Positions 43,662 through 53,106 of a DNA stretch of 64,000 nucleotides are shown here, piece by piece. The translations under genes were made by a program, and so were the position numbers. Source of the DNA: Nocardia amikacinitolerans NBRC 108937 (GTDB lineage Bacteria > Actinomycetota > Actinomycetes > Mycobacteriales > Mycobacteriaceae); contig NZ_BDAU01000004.1 in NCBI RefSeq assembly GCF_001612615.1, forward strand, positions 219,415 through 283,414. Reading direction: 5' to 3'. The first letter of the stretch is position 1. Every line of letters begins with the position of its first letter. The notes below the pieces were generated by a model. It did no database searches, was not told the DNA's origin, and saw only the letters and a program-made list of their open reading frames with translations.

Positions 43662-44429
43662 ATGGCTGAATGGTCCTGGGAGACAGACGATTTCGCGGCA
43701 CTATGGCTGGGTGACGCGCACGATCGGATCCCGAGCCCGCTGCGCCATCTCAGCCGCTTCGCCTACCGCGACGAGTTCGCCGCGCACTGTGACGCGGTCC
43801 GGCAGCGCTACTCCGCAGACGAACTCGACGAGATTCGCGCCGCCATGCACACCCTGGGCGCGTCCGAGTTGCGCATCGAAATCCTCGGCGGGAGTTGCAA
43901 ACACCGCGCCAGCGCCGGTCGCGACGACCTGCGCGAGTACCGGATCATCGGCGCTCGCGCCGGGCATCGCGCCGTCACGTTGAGCCAGTACGGCACCGAC
44001 AGCGAGCACGGCCCGATCCGCCTGCGCGCCTTCGACGCCGACCAGCTGCCCGCCCGCCTGACGCAATCGATCCCCGGCTGCGCGCCGGGAGCCGAGAAGC
44101 CCGCCACTTTCCACGCGGACGAACTGAGCCCCCGCCGCGACGGTTACCTCCAGGACAACGCCCGCAACACCCCGCGCGAGCGCTACCAACGCCTCCTCGG
44201 CCGCCCCTCCGACGGCGGCGGCTCGGCCGTCCTGCTGACCGGCCCCCTGCACACCCACACCAAACCCCGCAATGTCGTGCAGTGGTACGACATCTCCGGC
44301 GACGGCCGCTACACCGAACTCCGCGGCGCCCACATCACCGTCCGCCCCACCACCCCCGCCGACTTGACCACCCAGTTCGCCACCTGGATCACCCGCGCCC
44401 TCGACCACCTCCGCCCCGACGACCTCTGA
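43662..44429 (+). CDS. EspG-family ESX chaperone-like protein
   Basis: A 255-residue protein. WSWETDDFAALWLGDAHDRIPSPL is the conserved EspG opening. LSRFAYRDEFAAHCDAVRQRY, SELRIEILGG, VVQWYDISGDGRYTELRGAHITVRPTT and the C-terminal helix fit the EspG fold that binds PE/PPE pairs and keeps them secretion-competent. It is separated by 138 bp from the 42366 gene. Without an ESX core nearby it presumably serves a distant ESX locus. Confidence 0.82.
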   Translation: MAEWSWETDDFAALWLGDAHDRIPSPLRHLSRFAYRDEFAAHCDAVRQRYSADELDEIRAAMHTLGASELRIEILGGSCKHRASAGRDDLREYRIIGARAGHRAVTLSQYGTDSEHGPIRLRAFDADQLPARLTQSIPGCAPGAEKPATFHADELSPRRDGYLQDNARNTPRERYQRLLGRPSDGGGSAVLLTGPLHTHTKPRNVVQWYDISGDGRYTELRGAHITVRPTTPADLTTQFATWITRALDHLRPDDL

Positions 44430-44451
44430 CCACCATCCATGAGCCGAAGTC

Positions 44452-44480
44452 GACCGACTGAATCCGACCTTCAGTTGGTC
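44452..44480. terminator. Hairpin between convergent EspG-like and TetR genes
   Basis: gaccgactgaa (44452-44462) pairs with ttcagttggtc (44470-44480), 10 of 11 Watson-Crick plus one G-T, with a 7-base loop, 22 bases after the EspG-like stop. Confidence 0.7.
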
Positions 44481-44558
44481 GGACGCTGTGGAGGTGACAC
44501 CCAGTCGGGCTTTCGGTGGTGGGATCCCGCGCGCGGGTGATAGCGCGGGCGAGTTCGG

Positions 44559-45203
44559 TTATCGGCCCAACCCCTCCAGTACCGAGGTCAGGACCGTGTG
44601 GGCGCTGTCGACGACGGCGTCTAGGGGTTGGCGGTAGTCGTCCAGTACCCACTGTTGGGCGATGGTGAGTACGGCGCCGACGAGTCCGGTGGCGATGGTG
44701 CGCAGAAGGGGTGGTGGCACGGAATCGATGTCGATCATCGGGGTGGCCAGTTCGAGGAAGGTGTCGACGAAAGATCCTGTGACCCTGCGGTAGTCGGCGT
44801 CCACGGCGGGGCTGATGCCGAGTATTTCGAAGAACGCGATGCGCGCGATTCGAGGGTCTTCGGCGATGCCGTGGAAGAAGCCGGTCAGCGAGCTGTGCAC
44901 GGCGGCGCTGACGGTGCCGGGAGACGTCGAGGCTCCGTCGACTATGTACCCGCGCAACCGATCGGTGGCCACCGCGTACGCGGCGAGCAGCAAAGACTCA
45001 CTGCCGTCGAAGGATTCGTAGAAGTAGCGTTTGCCGACGCCCGCCCGCGCGCAGACGGCGTCGATGGTGGTGTTGCGATAGCCGCGGGTGCCGAATTCCT
45101 CGACCGCCGCGTCGACGAGTCTGGCGCGCCGCTGCTGTTGACGCTGTTCGGGCCCGGCGCCCCGGTATTTGCGGCCGGGGGCGCCGAGCTCGGAAACGGT
45201 CAC
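44559..45203 (-). CDS. TetR/AcrR-family transcriptional regulator
   Basis: GTG 45203 gives 214 residues. The HTH (RARLVDAAVEEFGTRGYRNTTIDAVCARAGVGKRYFYESF) is standard for TetR. The C-terminal domain (DPRIARIAFFEILGISPAVDADY) fits fatty-acid/lipid-type TetR members. It lies 79 bp after, and on the same strand as, the CocE-type hydrolase gene and next to the MMPL/beta-lactone genes, so lipid-responsive control of these is possible. A perfect 14-bp palindrome lies right at its start. Confidence 0.87.
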   Translation of the reverse strand: MTVSELGAPGRKYRGAGPEQRQQQRRARLVDAAVEEFGTRGYRNTTIDAVCARAGVGKRYFYESFDGSESLLLAAYAVATDRLRGYIVDGASTSPGTVSAAVHSSLTGFFHGIAEDPRIARIAFFEILGISPAVDADYRRVTGSFVDTFLELATPMIDIDSVPPPLLRTIATGLVGAVLTIAQQWVLDDYRQPLDAVVDSAHTVLTSVLEGLGR

Positions 45204-45217
45204 GCCACCATGGTGGC
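45204..45217. promoter_or_regulatory. Palindrome at the TetR start
   Basis: gccaccatggtggc is a perfect 14-bp palindrome immediately before the GTG of the TetR gene. Such a position would suit autorepression, but a GC-rich palindrome this short can occur by chance. Confidence 0.3.
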
Positions 45218-45282
45218 ACCGGCGTCGGTGTGAGACAAACCACGCCGGGCACAGTGCTCGACGCGGGCCCGTCACGGTCCGC

Positions 45283-47322
45283 TCACCAGCCGGGATCGCC
45301 CTCGACCGGGATGTTGACCCAGCTCGGTTCGTTGGGATCCAGCACGAGATGCTGTGGGCGAAGGCCACTCTCGTTCAGCAGCGGGCGCAGCGGGATGCTG
45401 CTGGGGAAGTTGCTCGCGAAGATGTCGATGCGCAGCCGATGGCCGGGCTGGAGCACGCCGTCCGTGGCGAACAACCCGATGTCGAGTACGGTCGGCTGAC
45501 CGGGTACGACGGGCTCGCGGCTCGCCAGGGTCAGGATCGGATAGGGATCGGTGTAGTCGCCGTTGGGGGAGCGGGTGGAGGCGGCCTCGTCCACCGCGCG
45601 CAGCGAGGCGGTGCGCTGTCCGGTCGTCCATACCGTCGAACGGCCGTCCGGCGCAACGTCGTTCAGTGTCACCGTCCAGTAGCCGTCGGTGGTGTCGAGC
45701 ACGGTGTTCAGGTGGACGGCGAGCGGGCCGGAGATCTGGGTCGGCCGGTTCACCGGCGCCGTCGTGAAGGTCAGCGCGTTCACCTCGCTGATCCGCGCGT
45801 CTTCGGCGCAGATGTCGAGTGCCGAGACGATGCCCGCGGTGCCGTGCGCGGCGTCGCGTGAGCACAGGGTGGCGAGTCCGGGCGCGATCGTCAGCCGTGC
45901 GGGTCCGCCAGGCGCCGCGGTCAGGGAGCCGTCGCCCGCGGCGGTCGGTGCGGTGCCCGAGGGGGCCGCATTCAGGTACAGCCGCCGGTACTCCATGCCG
46001 GGGCGCGGGAAGGACGGGCTGTCACTCCATCCGCCGCCCTGCTGCCACGACGTCACCTGGTCGTAGCCGTCGATGCCGTTGTCGATTCCCTTGAGCCACT
46101 TGTCGAACCAGGCGCGCTGCAGCACGTCCAGCGACGGCGGTGCGCCGGGCAGGCCGAGGCCTGCGCCGGTGGTGATGTGGTAGGTGTCGCCCATCACCAG
46201 CTTCTTTTCGCTGTCGGGCACATCGATCGCGTTGTACACCCGGGGCGAGGAGTAGGTGAAGATGTCGTGCCAGCCGCCGTAGATGAAGGTCGGCGTCTGG
46301 ATTCGCTCCGGATTGCCGACCCACGCGGTCCGCAGATCGCTCTCGTCATCGAGCACCGCGAGCATTTCCGGTGGGATCTGGTCGATGCTCGGTGTGGCCA
46401 GCGCCGCGATGACGACGTTGAAGAAGGTGAACGGGTCACGGATGCGATCGGCCAGCCAGGTCCAGTCGAACTTGCCGGTCACCATGGAGACCACGTCGGG
46501 AAGCAGTTTGGTGGCATTGACCGCCAACAACCACTCGGGGATGAAACCGATGCCGAGCGCGCCACCGGGCGCCGCGACGTCGCGGATCAGGTCGCTGCCC
46601 GGGACGACAGGGAAGATCGCTCGCAGCGCGGCGGGTCTGCGCTCGGCGGTGTGCAGTTGGTTGATGGCGGAGTAGGAGATTCCGCTCATCCCGATCCGTC
46701 CGTTGGACCACGGCTGGCTTGCCGCCCAGTCCACGACCTCGGCGCCGTCCTGCTGCTCGCGATGGCCGAACACCTGCCAAACACCTTGCGAGAAACCGGT
46801 TCCGCGCACATCGACGACGACCTGCGTGTAGCCGCTCTGGATCAGCTTGCGGTCCACGCCGAAGGTGCGGGCGGCGCCGCCGGGCAGGGCGCGCATCAGA
46901 TCGCTGAGCCCGCCCATCCCGAAGGCCGAGAAATCCAGATTGCGCAGCACATGCATCAACGGGTCAGCGAGCCCGGGAATCGCCAGGGCCGAATCGGCCA
47001 GGTTGGCAACGAGTTTCGTGTAGGGCGTCAGGTTGACGACCGTCGGCGTCGGCTCCTGGATCGGCTGACCCGTCGCGTCGGCGGGATGGTAGACGTTCGC
47101 CTTCAGCACCGTGCCGTCACTCATGGTGATCGGCACATCCCATTCGATGAAGACATTCGGATACTGGGGCGGCGCATTATGGGTGGCGACGAACTGGGCG
47201 TCGAGCCCGGCGCGCGTCGGCGTCGACTCGGCCGACGGCGCGGACACCAGCCCACCTGCCATCACGAGGAATACGGACAGTGCTGCGGCCGCCGCAGCGA
47301 TCGGACCCCGACGTCTGATCAT
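45283..47322 (-). CDS. Secreted CocE/NonD-family hydrolase (X-Pro dipeptidyl-peptidase S15-like)
   Basis: ATG 47322 after ggagggtttgc; 679 residues with signal peptide (MIRRRGPIAAAAAALSVFLV ... GLVSAPSAEST). An alpha/beta-hydrolase domain (55-420) has VDVRGTGFSQGVW and the nucleophile motif GMSGISYSAINQ. IYGGWHDIF carries the likely Asp region and DTYHITTG the catalytic His. The C-terminal jelly-roll (440-679: SGPLAVHLNTVLDTTDGYWTVTL, GHRLRIDIFASNFP) is typical of S15/CocE. These enzymes hydrolyse esters or acyl-peptides; the substrate here is unknown. Divergent from the MMPL gene. Confidence 0.87.
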   Translation of the reverse strand: MIRRRGPIAAAAAALSVFLVMAGGLVSAPSAESTPTRAGLDAQFVATHNAPPQYPNVFIEWDVPITMSDGTVLKANVYHPADATGQPIQEPTPTVVNLTPYTKLVANLADSALAIPGLADPLMHVLRNLDFSAFGMGGLSDLMRALPGGAARTFGVDRKLIQSGYTQVVVDVRGTGFSQGVWQVFGHREQQDGAEVVDWAASQPWSNGRIGMSGISYSAINQLHTAERRPAALRAIFPVVPGSDLIRDVAAPGGALGIGFIPEWLLAVNATKLLPDVVSMVTGKFDWTWLADRIRDPFTFFNVVIAALATPSIDQIPPEMLAVLDDESDLRTAWVGNPERIQTPTFIYGGWHDIFTYSSPRVYNAIDVPDSEKKLVMGDTYHITTGAGLGLPGAPPSLDVLQRAWFDKWLKGIDNGIDGYDQVTSWQQGGGWSDSPSFPRPGMEYRRLYLNAAPSGTAPTAAGDGSLTAAPGGPARLTIAPGLATLCSRDAAHGTAGIVSALDICAEDARISEVNALTFTTAPVNRPTQISGPLAVHLNTVLDTTDGYWTVTLNDVAPDGRSTVWTTGQRTASLRAVDEAASTRSPNGDYTDPYPILTLASREPVVPGQPTVLDIGLFATDGVLQPGHRLRIDIFASNFPSSIPLRPLLNESGLRPQHLVLDPNEPSWVNIPVEGDPGW

Positions 47323-47604
47323 GCCTTGCAAACCCTCCCAATGAGGAACTACTCCGTTCCCATAAGTGACGCAACGGTAACCTACGCCACGAAATCGCGC
47401 CAGCATGACCGGGCTCACATCACGCCCGCGTGCCGTTCGTCTCCCCGAACAAGATCGGTGGCGATTGTTCTCCCGACGATGCAGTGACACCCGATCGCTT
47501 TGCTGCGTACGGTGATTCACCGGCCCACGCTCAGCGGAGCGATCTCCTGGGCCGGGAAGGCGTGCTGCGATGGTTGACGTTTCGGACCCGGGGCTTGTCG
47601 CCCG
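47323..47604. other. Divergent promoter region, CocE-type hydrolase / MMPL
   Basis: About 280 bases with no supported gene. It separates the leftward hydrolase and rightward MMPL genes and must carry both promoters. A moderately AT-rich patch (aacggtaacctacgcc) lies near 47373-47390. No clear operator repeat was seen. Confidence 0.4.
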
Positions 47605-49878
47605 ATGAGCCTCGACGCACTCGAAAACACTTCAGCCGCACCGGTTTCCGCGCACCGAAGTCTGCTGCTGCGCTGGACACGACGACTGACGACCCATCCG
47701 CGCGCGGTGATCGCGGTGTGGCTGGTCGTTCTGGCGCTGTGCGGAGCGGGCTACCCCGTGCTCGAATCGCGCGTGCAGGCACCGGATCTCACCGTCGACG
47801 GCGCGGAATCGGTCGAAGTGCAGCGTCTGATCGCCGAGCACTTTCCCGGTTTGCGAGCCGAGCAGGCGCTGCTGGTCTTCGATTCCGACACCGCGAGTGT
47901 GGACACCGCCGACTATCGCGCCCAGATCGAGCGGACCCGGCACGCCGTCGAATCGATCGACGGCGTCACGCTGCTCGCCGCTCCCGACAGTGCCCGACAA
48001 CTGATCTCGGCCGACAATCGCACCGCCTTGGCCGTTGTCGCCATCGAGGGCGACCAGTCCCACCGCGTCGCCGTCTCCGCCGACGTCCAGAGCGTGCTGT
48101 CCGCGCTGCCCGGTCGTGACGTGGTCCGCGTCGATCTCACCGGCTACACCGCGATCCAGAACGACGTGATCATCGCCGAACAAGCCGATGCGCTCCGTGC
48201 CGAATCACTCGGCATGCCAGTGGCTTTCGTGCTGCTGGTCCTCGCGCTCGGTGCGGTGGCCGCGGCGCTGCTGCCGATCCTCATGGCTGTCGCCGGTCTG
48301 CTGACGTGCACCGGTGTGCTCCTGGTCGCCGACACCGTGACGTCCGTCGACCCGCTGATGCTGTCCATCGCCACCATGATCGGTCTCGGCGTCGGCATCG
48401 ACTACGCCCTGTTCGTGGTGAGCAGGTTTCGCGAGGAGCTCGCGGCGCACGGGGTGACCTCCCGCTCCGACACCGACGCTATCCGCGCCGCCGTGACAAC
48501 GACCATGGCCACCACGGGCGGCATGGTCCTGGCGTCGGGCTCGGTCGTCATCGTGTCGCTCGCGGCGCTGCTTGTGGTGCCCGCCGGTGTCTTTCGCGGC
48601 ATCGTGCTCGGTGTCGGGGTGGCGGTGGCGACGGCGATGCTCGCCGCCGTGACGCTGCTGCCCGCGGTCCTCACCGTGCTCGGGCCCGCCGTGAACCGCT
48701 GGCGGGTGCGCGGCCGTGGCGTCGACTCCGACGACAGCGCCGCCGCCCGCCGGTGGACTCGTCGGGTGATGCGCAGGCCGGTCGTCTTCGGCCTGGCCGC
48801 CGCGAGCCTGCTGGTCGTGGCCGCGCTGCCGCTGACCGGGCTGCGCACCGGCTTCGACCTGGGCATCGCGTCGCTGACCGACTATCCCTCCGGGATCGCT
48901 GCCCGCACGGTCGCGGAGAAATTCCCGTCCGGCATGCTCTCGCCGATGGAGTTCGTCGCCACCGGCTCCGACGGCGGGCCGCTGAACCCCGGCGGCGCGA
49001 CTGTCGTGCGGAAGTTCGCCGACGAGCTGCGCGCCGATCCCCGCATCGCCGCCGTGCTGACGCAGTGGTCGGACGGCCGCGTCCACCTGACCGTCGTGAC
49101 CCGCACGCTGATCGACTCGGCGGAGGGCTCGGACCTGGTCGCCGAACTCGACGGTCGAGCACGCTCCCTTGCCGCCTCGACCGATGACCTGCGGGTCAGC
49201 GTGGGCGGCGCGCCCGCCGGTCTGCTCGAGATCAGCGACGCGGTGCGCGGGGCCTATCTGCTTGCCGTCGTGATCACAGTGCTGTGCGCACTCGCGCTGC
49301 TACTGGTCGTCTTCCGCAGCGTCGCGGTGCCGGTCAAAGCCGTGGCGGTGAACCTGCTCGCCACGGCGGCCGCGCTCGGCATCACCGTCGCGGTGTTCCA
49401 ATGGGGCTGGGGCGAAACGCTTTTCGACTTCGAGAGTCCCGGATTCGTCCAGGTCGTGATGCCGCTGATCGTGTTCGTGATCCTGTTCGGCCTGTCCATG
49501 GACTACGAGGTGTTCGTCATCCGCCGGATCAGGGAGAACTGGGATTCGGCCGTGGGCCGTGGCGGGACCGATCCGGCCGCGGCCAACCGCGACGCGGTCG
49601 TCGACGGGATCGGCGCCACCGCTAAACCGGTCGCGGTGGCGGCGGCGATCATGGTGGTGGTGTTCGCCAGCTTCCTCACCGCGAGCACCCTGGAACTTAA
49701 ACAGCTCGGGTTCGCGCTCGCGGTGGCGGTCCTGCTCGACGTGGTCGTCGTGCGACTGGTCCTGGTACCGGCCACCCTGAGGTTGCTCGGCCGCTGGAAC
49801 TGGTGGCTGCCCGCCTCCCGATGGCGCAAGCGAATGTCGCGACCGAAGGCCACCTTCATCTCGCGAGACCGGCTGTAG
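47605..49878 (+). CDS. MMPL-family (RND-type) lipid transporter
   Basis: A 757-residue inner-membrane protein with two symmetrical halves. In the first, a helix (AVIAVWLVVLALCGAGYPVL) is followed by a periplasmic loop and five helices (about 205-360, including the MMPL signature LSIATMIGLGVGIDYALFVVSRFREE). The second repeats this (helices from 395 and 540-740, with VILFGLSMDYEVFVIRRIRE). Conserved Asp-Tyr pairs (GIDYALF and SMDYEVF) mark the proton relay. MMPL proteins export lipids of the mycolata envelope. Its position beside the beta-lactone cluster makes it a candidate exporter. Confidence 0.93.
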   Translation: MSLDALENTSAAPVSAHRSLLLRWTRRLTTHPRAVIAVWLVVLALCGAGYPVLESRVQAPDLTVDGAESVEVQRLIAEHFPGLRAEQALLVFDSDTASVDTADYRAQIERTRHAVESIDGVTLLAAPDSARQLISADNRTALAVVAIEGDQSHRVAVSADVQSVLSALPGRDVVRVDLTGYTAIQNDVIIAEQADALRAESLGMPVAFVLLVLALGAVAAALLPILMAVAGLLTCTGVLLVADTVTSVDPLMLSIATMIGLGVGIDYALFVVSRFREELAAHGVTSRSDTDAIRAAVTTTMATTGGMVLASGSVVIVSLAALLVVPAGVFRGIVLGVGVAVATAMLAAVTLLPAVLTVLGPAVNRWRVRGRGVDSDDSAAARRWTRRVMRRPVVFGLAAASLLVVAALPLTGLRTGFDLGIASLTDYPSGIAARTVAEKFPSGMLSPMEFVATGSDGGPLNPGGATVVRKFADELRADPRIAAVLTQWSDGRVHLTVVTRTLIDSAEGSDLVAELDGRARSLAASTDDLRVSVGGAPAGLLEISDAVRGAYLLAVVITVLCALALLLVVFRSVAVPVKAVAVNLLATAAALGITVAVFQWGWGETLFDFESPGFVQVVMPLIVFVILFGLSMDYEVFVIRRIRENWDSAVGRGGTDPAAANRDAVVDGIGATAKPVAVAAAIMVVVFASFLTASTLELKQLGFALAVAVLLDVVVVRLVLVPATLRLLGRWNWWLPASRWRKRMSRPKATFISRDRL

Positions 49879-49995
49879 GTGACCATCATTCACCTGACCG
49901 GCGCGTCCGGTGAAACCGACCGACGGTGACCTTCATCGGCTTGGGCCGAGTGATGGTGGCCTTTGGTCGGGTTGCGTGTCCAGCCGGTGGCCGTC

Positions 49996-51183
49996 TCAGC
50001 GCAAGCGGATGTGGAGCCTGCGGTAGAGCGGGACGAACGCGTTGAACCGGTAGCGGCGGCGGGTGATCTCCCAGGGGCGGCCCGCCGCGAGCAGCGTCTC
50101 CAGGAAGCGGGTCAGCTGCACGTGGGTGAGCGCGGCGCCGAGGCAGAAGTGCTTGCCGCCGCCGAACCACAGCTGCCGCGTCCGCGCCACGTAACCGAGA
50201 TCCAGGTCGAACCTGCCGACGGAATTGTCGACGTACCAGGTCATCACCTTGACGCGGTCACCGGAGCGCAACAGCCTGCCGCCGAGTTCGACATCGCCGA
50301 TCACGCCGCGCCCGACGACCGGCATCGAGCTCGTCACCCGCAGCCCCTCCCGGATCGCGTCGGGGATCAAGCCCGCGTCGGCCAGCAGCCGGTGCTGGTC
50401 ACCGGTGTCGTGCAGCAGCGCGACCAGCCGCCCGAGGGTGCTGGCGAGCGTGACGGTTCCGGCCACTACGAGCAGCACCGTGAATCCGCGAGTCTGCTCG
50501 AGTGTCAGCCCCAGGTCGCGGCAGCGTCCGATGACGGTGCCGGAGTCGGCCGAGTCGTAGACCTGCTCGACGTTCGCGCCGATCAGCGCCGCCAGCTCGC
50601 GGCCCTTGCGCCGGTTGCGCGGCGGAACGACGGTGGTCGCCCAGTTGCCCTTGCCCAGGTCGGCCAGCCGCTCCATGGCCGCGAAGAGGTCCAGATACGG
50701 TGTGTCGGTACTGGTTTCGCGCGGCAGACCGGCCACGTCGACCATCGTGCGCGCGGTGAACACCCGGCCGAACTCGGCGATGTCGACCGTCCGGCTCGCG
50801 GTCAGATCGGTGCGCAGACGCTCGAGTTGCGCGCCGGCCGCGCCCTCGACGAAGTACTCGGAAGCAGGCCTGCTGAACAGATCGCCGAGACCGGCCCGCA
50901 GCCGTTGGTGCTCGGGGCCCTCGAAGCGTTCGGCGCCGAAGTCGCCGAGCATCTGTGACCACCAGTGTCCCGACGCGCCGTCCGTCGCGATGCTGAAATG
51001 CGCGCTGTCGCGGTGGACTTCGCGCGCGAGTTCCGGATCCGACACCACCCAGCCGAATTTCGGCACCTTGCGGATCGGCCGGGTCGCGGCCCCGAGCGGT
51101 GCGAGCAGCGCCAAGCCCGGCTGGGCGGCGGCGTGCAGGGCGAATTCGTGCCATTCGGCGGCACGCGGCAGTGTCACGGTCAT
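49996..51183 (-). CDS. Cytochrome P450
   Basis: A 395-residue P450. I-helix VVAGTVTLASTL, the EGLR (ExxR) K-helix and the heme-ligand loop FGGGKHFCLGAALTH (near 339-353) are present. NSVGRFDLDLGYVARTRQLW replaces the usual FDPDR segment, and the N-terminus (WHEFALHAAAQPGLALL) is short. The ATG overlaps the stop of the asparagine-synthetase-like gene (ATGA). As the last gene of the leftward operon it is a probable late oxidase of the pathway. Confidence 0.9.
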   Translation of the reverse strand: MTVTLPRAAEWHEFALHAAAQPGLALLAPLGAATRPIRKVPKFGWVVSDPELAREVHRDSAHFSIATDGASGHWWSQMLGDFGAERFEGPEHQRLRAGLGDLFSRPASEYFVEGAAGAQLERLRTDLTASRTVDIAEFGRVFTARTMVDVAGLPRETSTDTPYLDLFAAMERLADLGKGNWATTVVPPRNRRKGRELAALIGANVEQVYDSADSGTVIGRCRDLGLTLEQTRGFTVLLVVAGTVTLASTLGRLVALLHDTGDQHRLLADAGLIPDAIREGLRVTSSMPVVGRGVIGDVELGGRLLRSGDRVKVMTWYVDNSVGRFDLDLGYVARTRQLWFGGGKHFCLGAALTHVQLTRFLETLLAAGRPWEITRRRYRFNAFVPLYRRLHIRLR

Positions 51184-53105
51184 GCGCGGACTCCGGTGAT
51201 CGCGTCGGCGGTGAAGCGGTCGGCGCTGAACTGGTCGACCACCACGTGGGTGCACAGGATCGCCATCGCGGCCCATTCGGCTGTGACGCCGTCCCAGGTG
51301 CCGGGCCGGTCCATGGCGGTGCGCCAGATCCGTTCCGTCGCTTCGGGATCGAACAGCCCGTAGCGTCGTGCGGCGTCGCGGGAAAGGTGATCGGCGGCCA
51401 GCTGCGCACCCGGCCCGCTGAGGTACCACGGGCCGATCGGCGTCATGAACGGTTTCTTGCGCCGCCGCACGATCCGCTTGGGCAGCAGATCGGCCATCGC
51501 CCGCTTGAGCACGTATTTCTCGGTGCCGAGCCGCAGCAGCATGCGCGGGTCGAGCTCGGCGCAGACGTCGAGGACGTCGCGGTCGAGGAACGGCACCCGC
51601 ACCTCGAGGCCGTGCGCCATGCCGAGCCGATCGGAGATGGGCAGCACCCAGTGCGGCAGGCGAGTGTGGAACTCGAAATGCATCTGCCGGTGCAGCGTGC
51701 TGTGCTCGGGCGGGCGCGGCAGCGCCGACGGCTCGGGCAGCTCGGCGAGCACGGCGGGTCGCGCGGTACCGGACAGCGCACTCCACAGGTAGACCCACGG
51801 CGGCATCTGGCCGTACCGCTCGGTGTATCCCGCACTGCGAGCGGAGATTTCGACGAGGTGGCGGTCGATGCCGCTCGGCCCGCCGATCCATTTCGTCGCC
51901 TGCCGCCACACCAGCGGTCGCAGCGCGTCCAGCCGCAGGTCGGTCAATCGCGAACTCAGGCGCAACAACCGGTAGAAGTCGTACCCGGCGAGCAGTTCGT
52001 CCGAGCCGTCCCCGCTCATTGCCACTTTGAGCCCTTGGTCTCGGGCGAGCGCGGTCAGGTCGAGGAAGGGGGAGGCGACGCCGCCGTACCAGAACGGAGA
52101 CTCGAAGTGCCACATGCTCTTCGGCAGCAGCTCGCCGACGCGCGCACCGGTCGTCTCCGATTCCACGTTCGGCACGTCCAGCGAGCGTGCGACGAGCCGC
52201 GACATCTCGGTCTCGTCGTGGATCGCGCCGGACAACCGCACACTGAGCGTGGTCAGCGGCGCGTCACAGCGCCGGGCGGCGACGGCGGCGATGGCGGAGG
52301 AGTCGAGCCCGCCGCTGAGCGCGACGCCAGCGGCGACCTCGTCGGGGATCCGCTTGGCGACCGCGGCGGTGAACCGCTCGTCGAACGCCTCGATCGCCGC
52401 GCGCCCGGTGAGCAGCGGCGCGTCGGGATCCTCGCGCTGGAACACACGGAAGTAGCGCCTGCTCCGGACGCCGTCGGCATCCGCGGTGAGGACGGTGCCC
52501 GGTTCCAGGTCGCGTACGTCACGCCAGAACGTGCCCGGCGCGATCGTGTGGCCGTAGAACAGGCAGTCGCTGAGCCCTTGCGGGTCGATCTCCGGTGTAC
52601 AGGCGCCGGAGGCGAAAATGCCCTTGATCTCCGACGCGAACGTCAGCCGACTCCCGCGCAGGTGGTAGAAGAGCGGTTTGACCCCGACGCGGTCGCGGGC
52701 CAGCGTCAGACGCCGCCGGACGCCATCCCAGATCGCGATGCCGAAGTCGCCGTCCAGGTGTTCGACGAACCCGTCCCCGTACTCCTCGTACAGGTGGGGG
52801 ACGACCTCGGCGTCGCTGTCGCTGCGGAACCGGTGCCCGCGCGCCGCCAAGGCGCGGCGCAACGCCTTGTGGTTGTAGATCTCGCCGTTGAGCAGCGCAC
52901 GGACCGAGCCGCTCTCGTCGGCGGTCGGCTGCGCGCCGTGCCGGACGTCCACGATGGACAGGCGCTGGAAGCCCAGCGCGGCGTGCCGGTCGTGCCAGGT
53001 GGCGTGGTCGTCGGGACCGCGGTGGCGCAGCACCGCGCACATCGCGGCGAGCGGGCCTGGGTCGACCGGCGCCGCGAAGTCGACGATGCCGCAGACCGCG
53101 CACAT
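51180..53105 (-). CDS. Asparagine-synthetase-like amidotransferase of the biosynthetic cluster
   Basis: ATG 53105 gives 641 residues. An N-terminal class II glutaminase domain (RHRGPDDHATW, LGFQRLSIVDV, LNGEIYNHKAL) is followed by the AsnB-type ATP-pyrophosphatase domain with the signature ALSGGLDSSAIAA near 260 and SGDGSDELLAGYDFY. The N-terminus is MCAVCGIVDF: the glutaminase nucleophile normally is Cys2 of MCGI, but here CGI begins at residue 5 and another Cys is residue 2. Such paralogs form amides or cyclise substrates in antibiotic pathways. Coupled to its neighbours, so probably tailoring rather than asparagine supply. Confidence 0.88.
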   Translation of the reverse strand: MCAVCGIVDFAAPVDPGPLAAMCAVLRHRGPDDHATWHDRHAALGFQRLSIVDVRHGAQPTADESGSVRALLNGEIYNHKALRRALAARGHRFRSDSDAEVVPHLYEEYGDGFVEHLDGDFGIAIWDGVRRRLTLARDRVGVKPLFYHLRGSRLTFASEIKGIFASGACTPEIDPQGLSDCLFYGHTIAPGTFWRDVRDLEPGTVLTADADGVRSRRYFRVFQREDPDAPLLTGRAAIEAFDERFTAAVAKRIPDEVAAGVALSGGLDSSAIAAVAARRCDAPLTTLSVRLSGAIHDETEMSRLVARSLDVPNVESETTGARVGELLPKSMWHFESPFWYGGVASPFLDLTALARDQGLKVAMSGDGSDELLAGYDFYRLLRLSSRLTDLRLDALRPLVWRQATKWIGGPSGIDRHLVEISARSAGYTERYGQMPPWVYLWSALSGTARPAVLAELPEPSALPRPPEHSTLHRQMHFEFHTRLPHWVLPISDRLGMAHGLEVRVPFLDRDVLDVCAELDPRMLLRLGTEKYVLKRAMADLLPKRIVRRRKKPFMTPIGPWYLSGPGAQLAADHLSRDAARRYGLFDPEATERIWRTAMDRPGTWDGVTAEWAAMAILCTHVVVDQFSADRFTADAITGVRA

Positions 53106-53106
53106 C

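Noticed and set aside
51180..53105. Housekeeping asparagine synthetase
   Set aside because: It is translationally coupled to P450 and acyltransferase genes within the cluster and has an atypical N-terminus.
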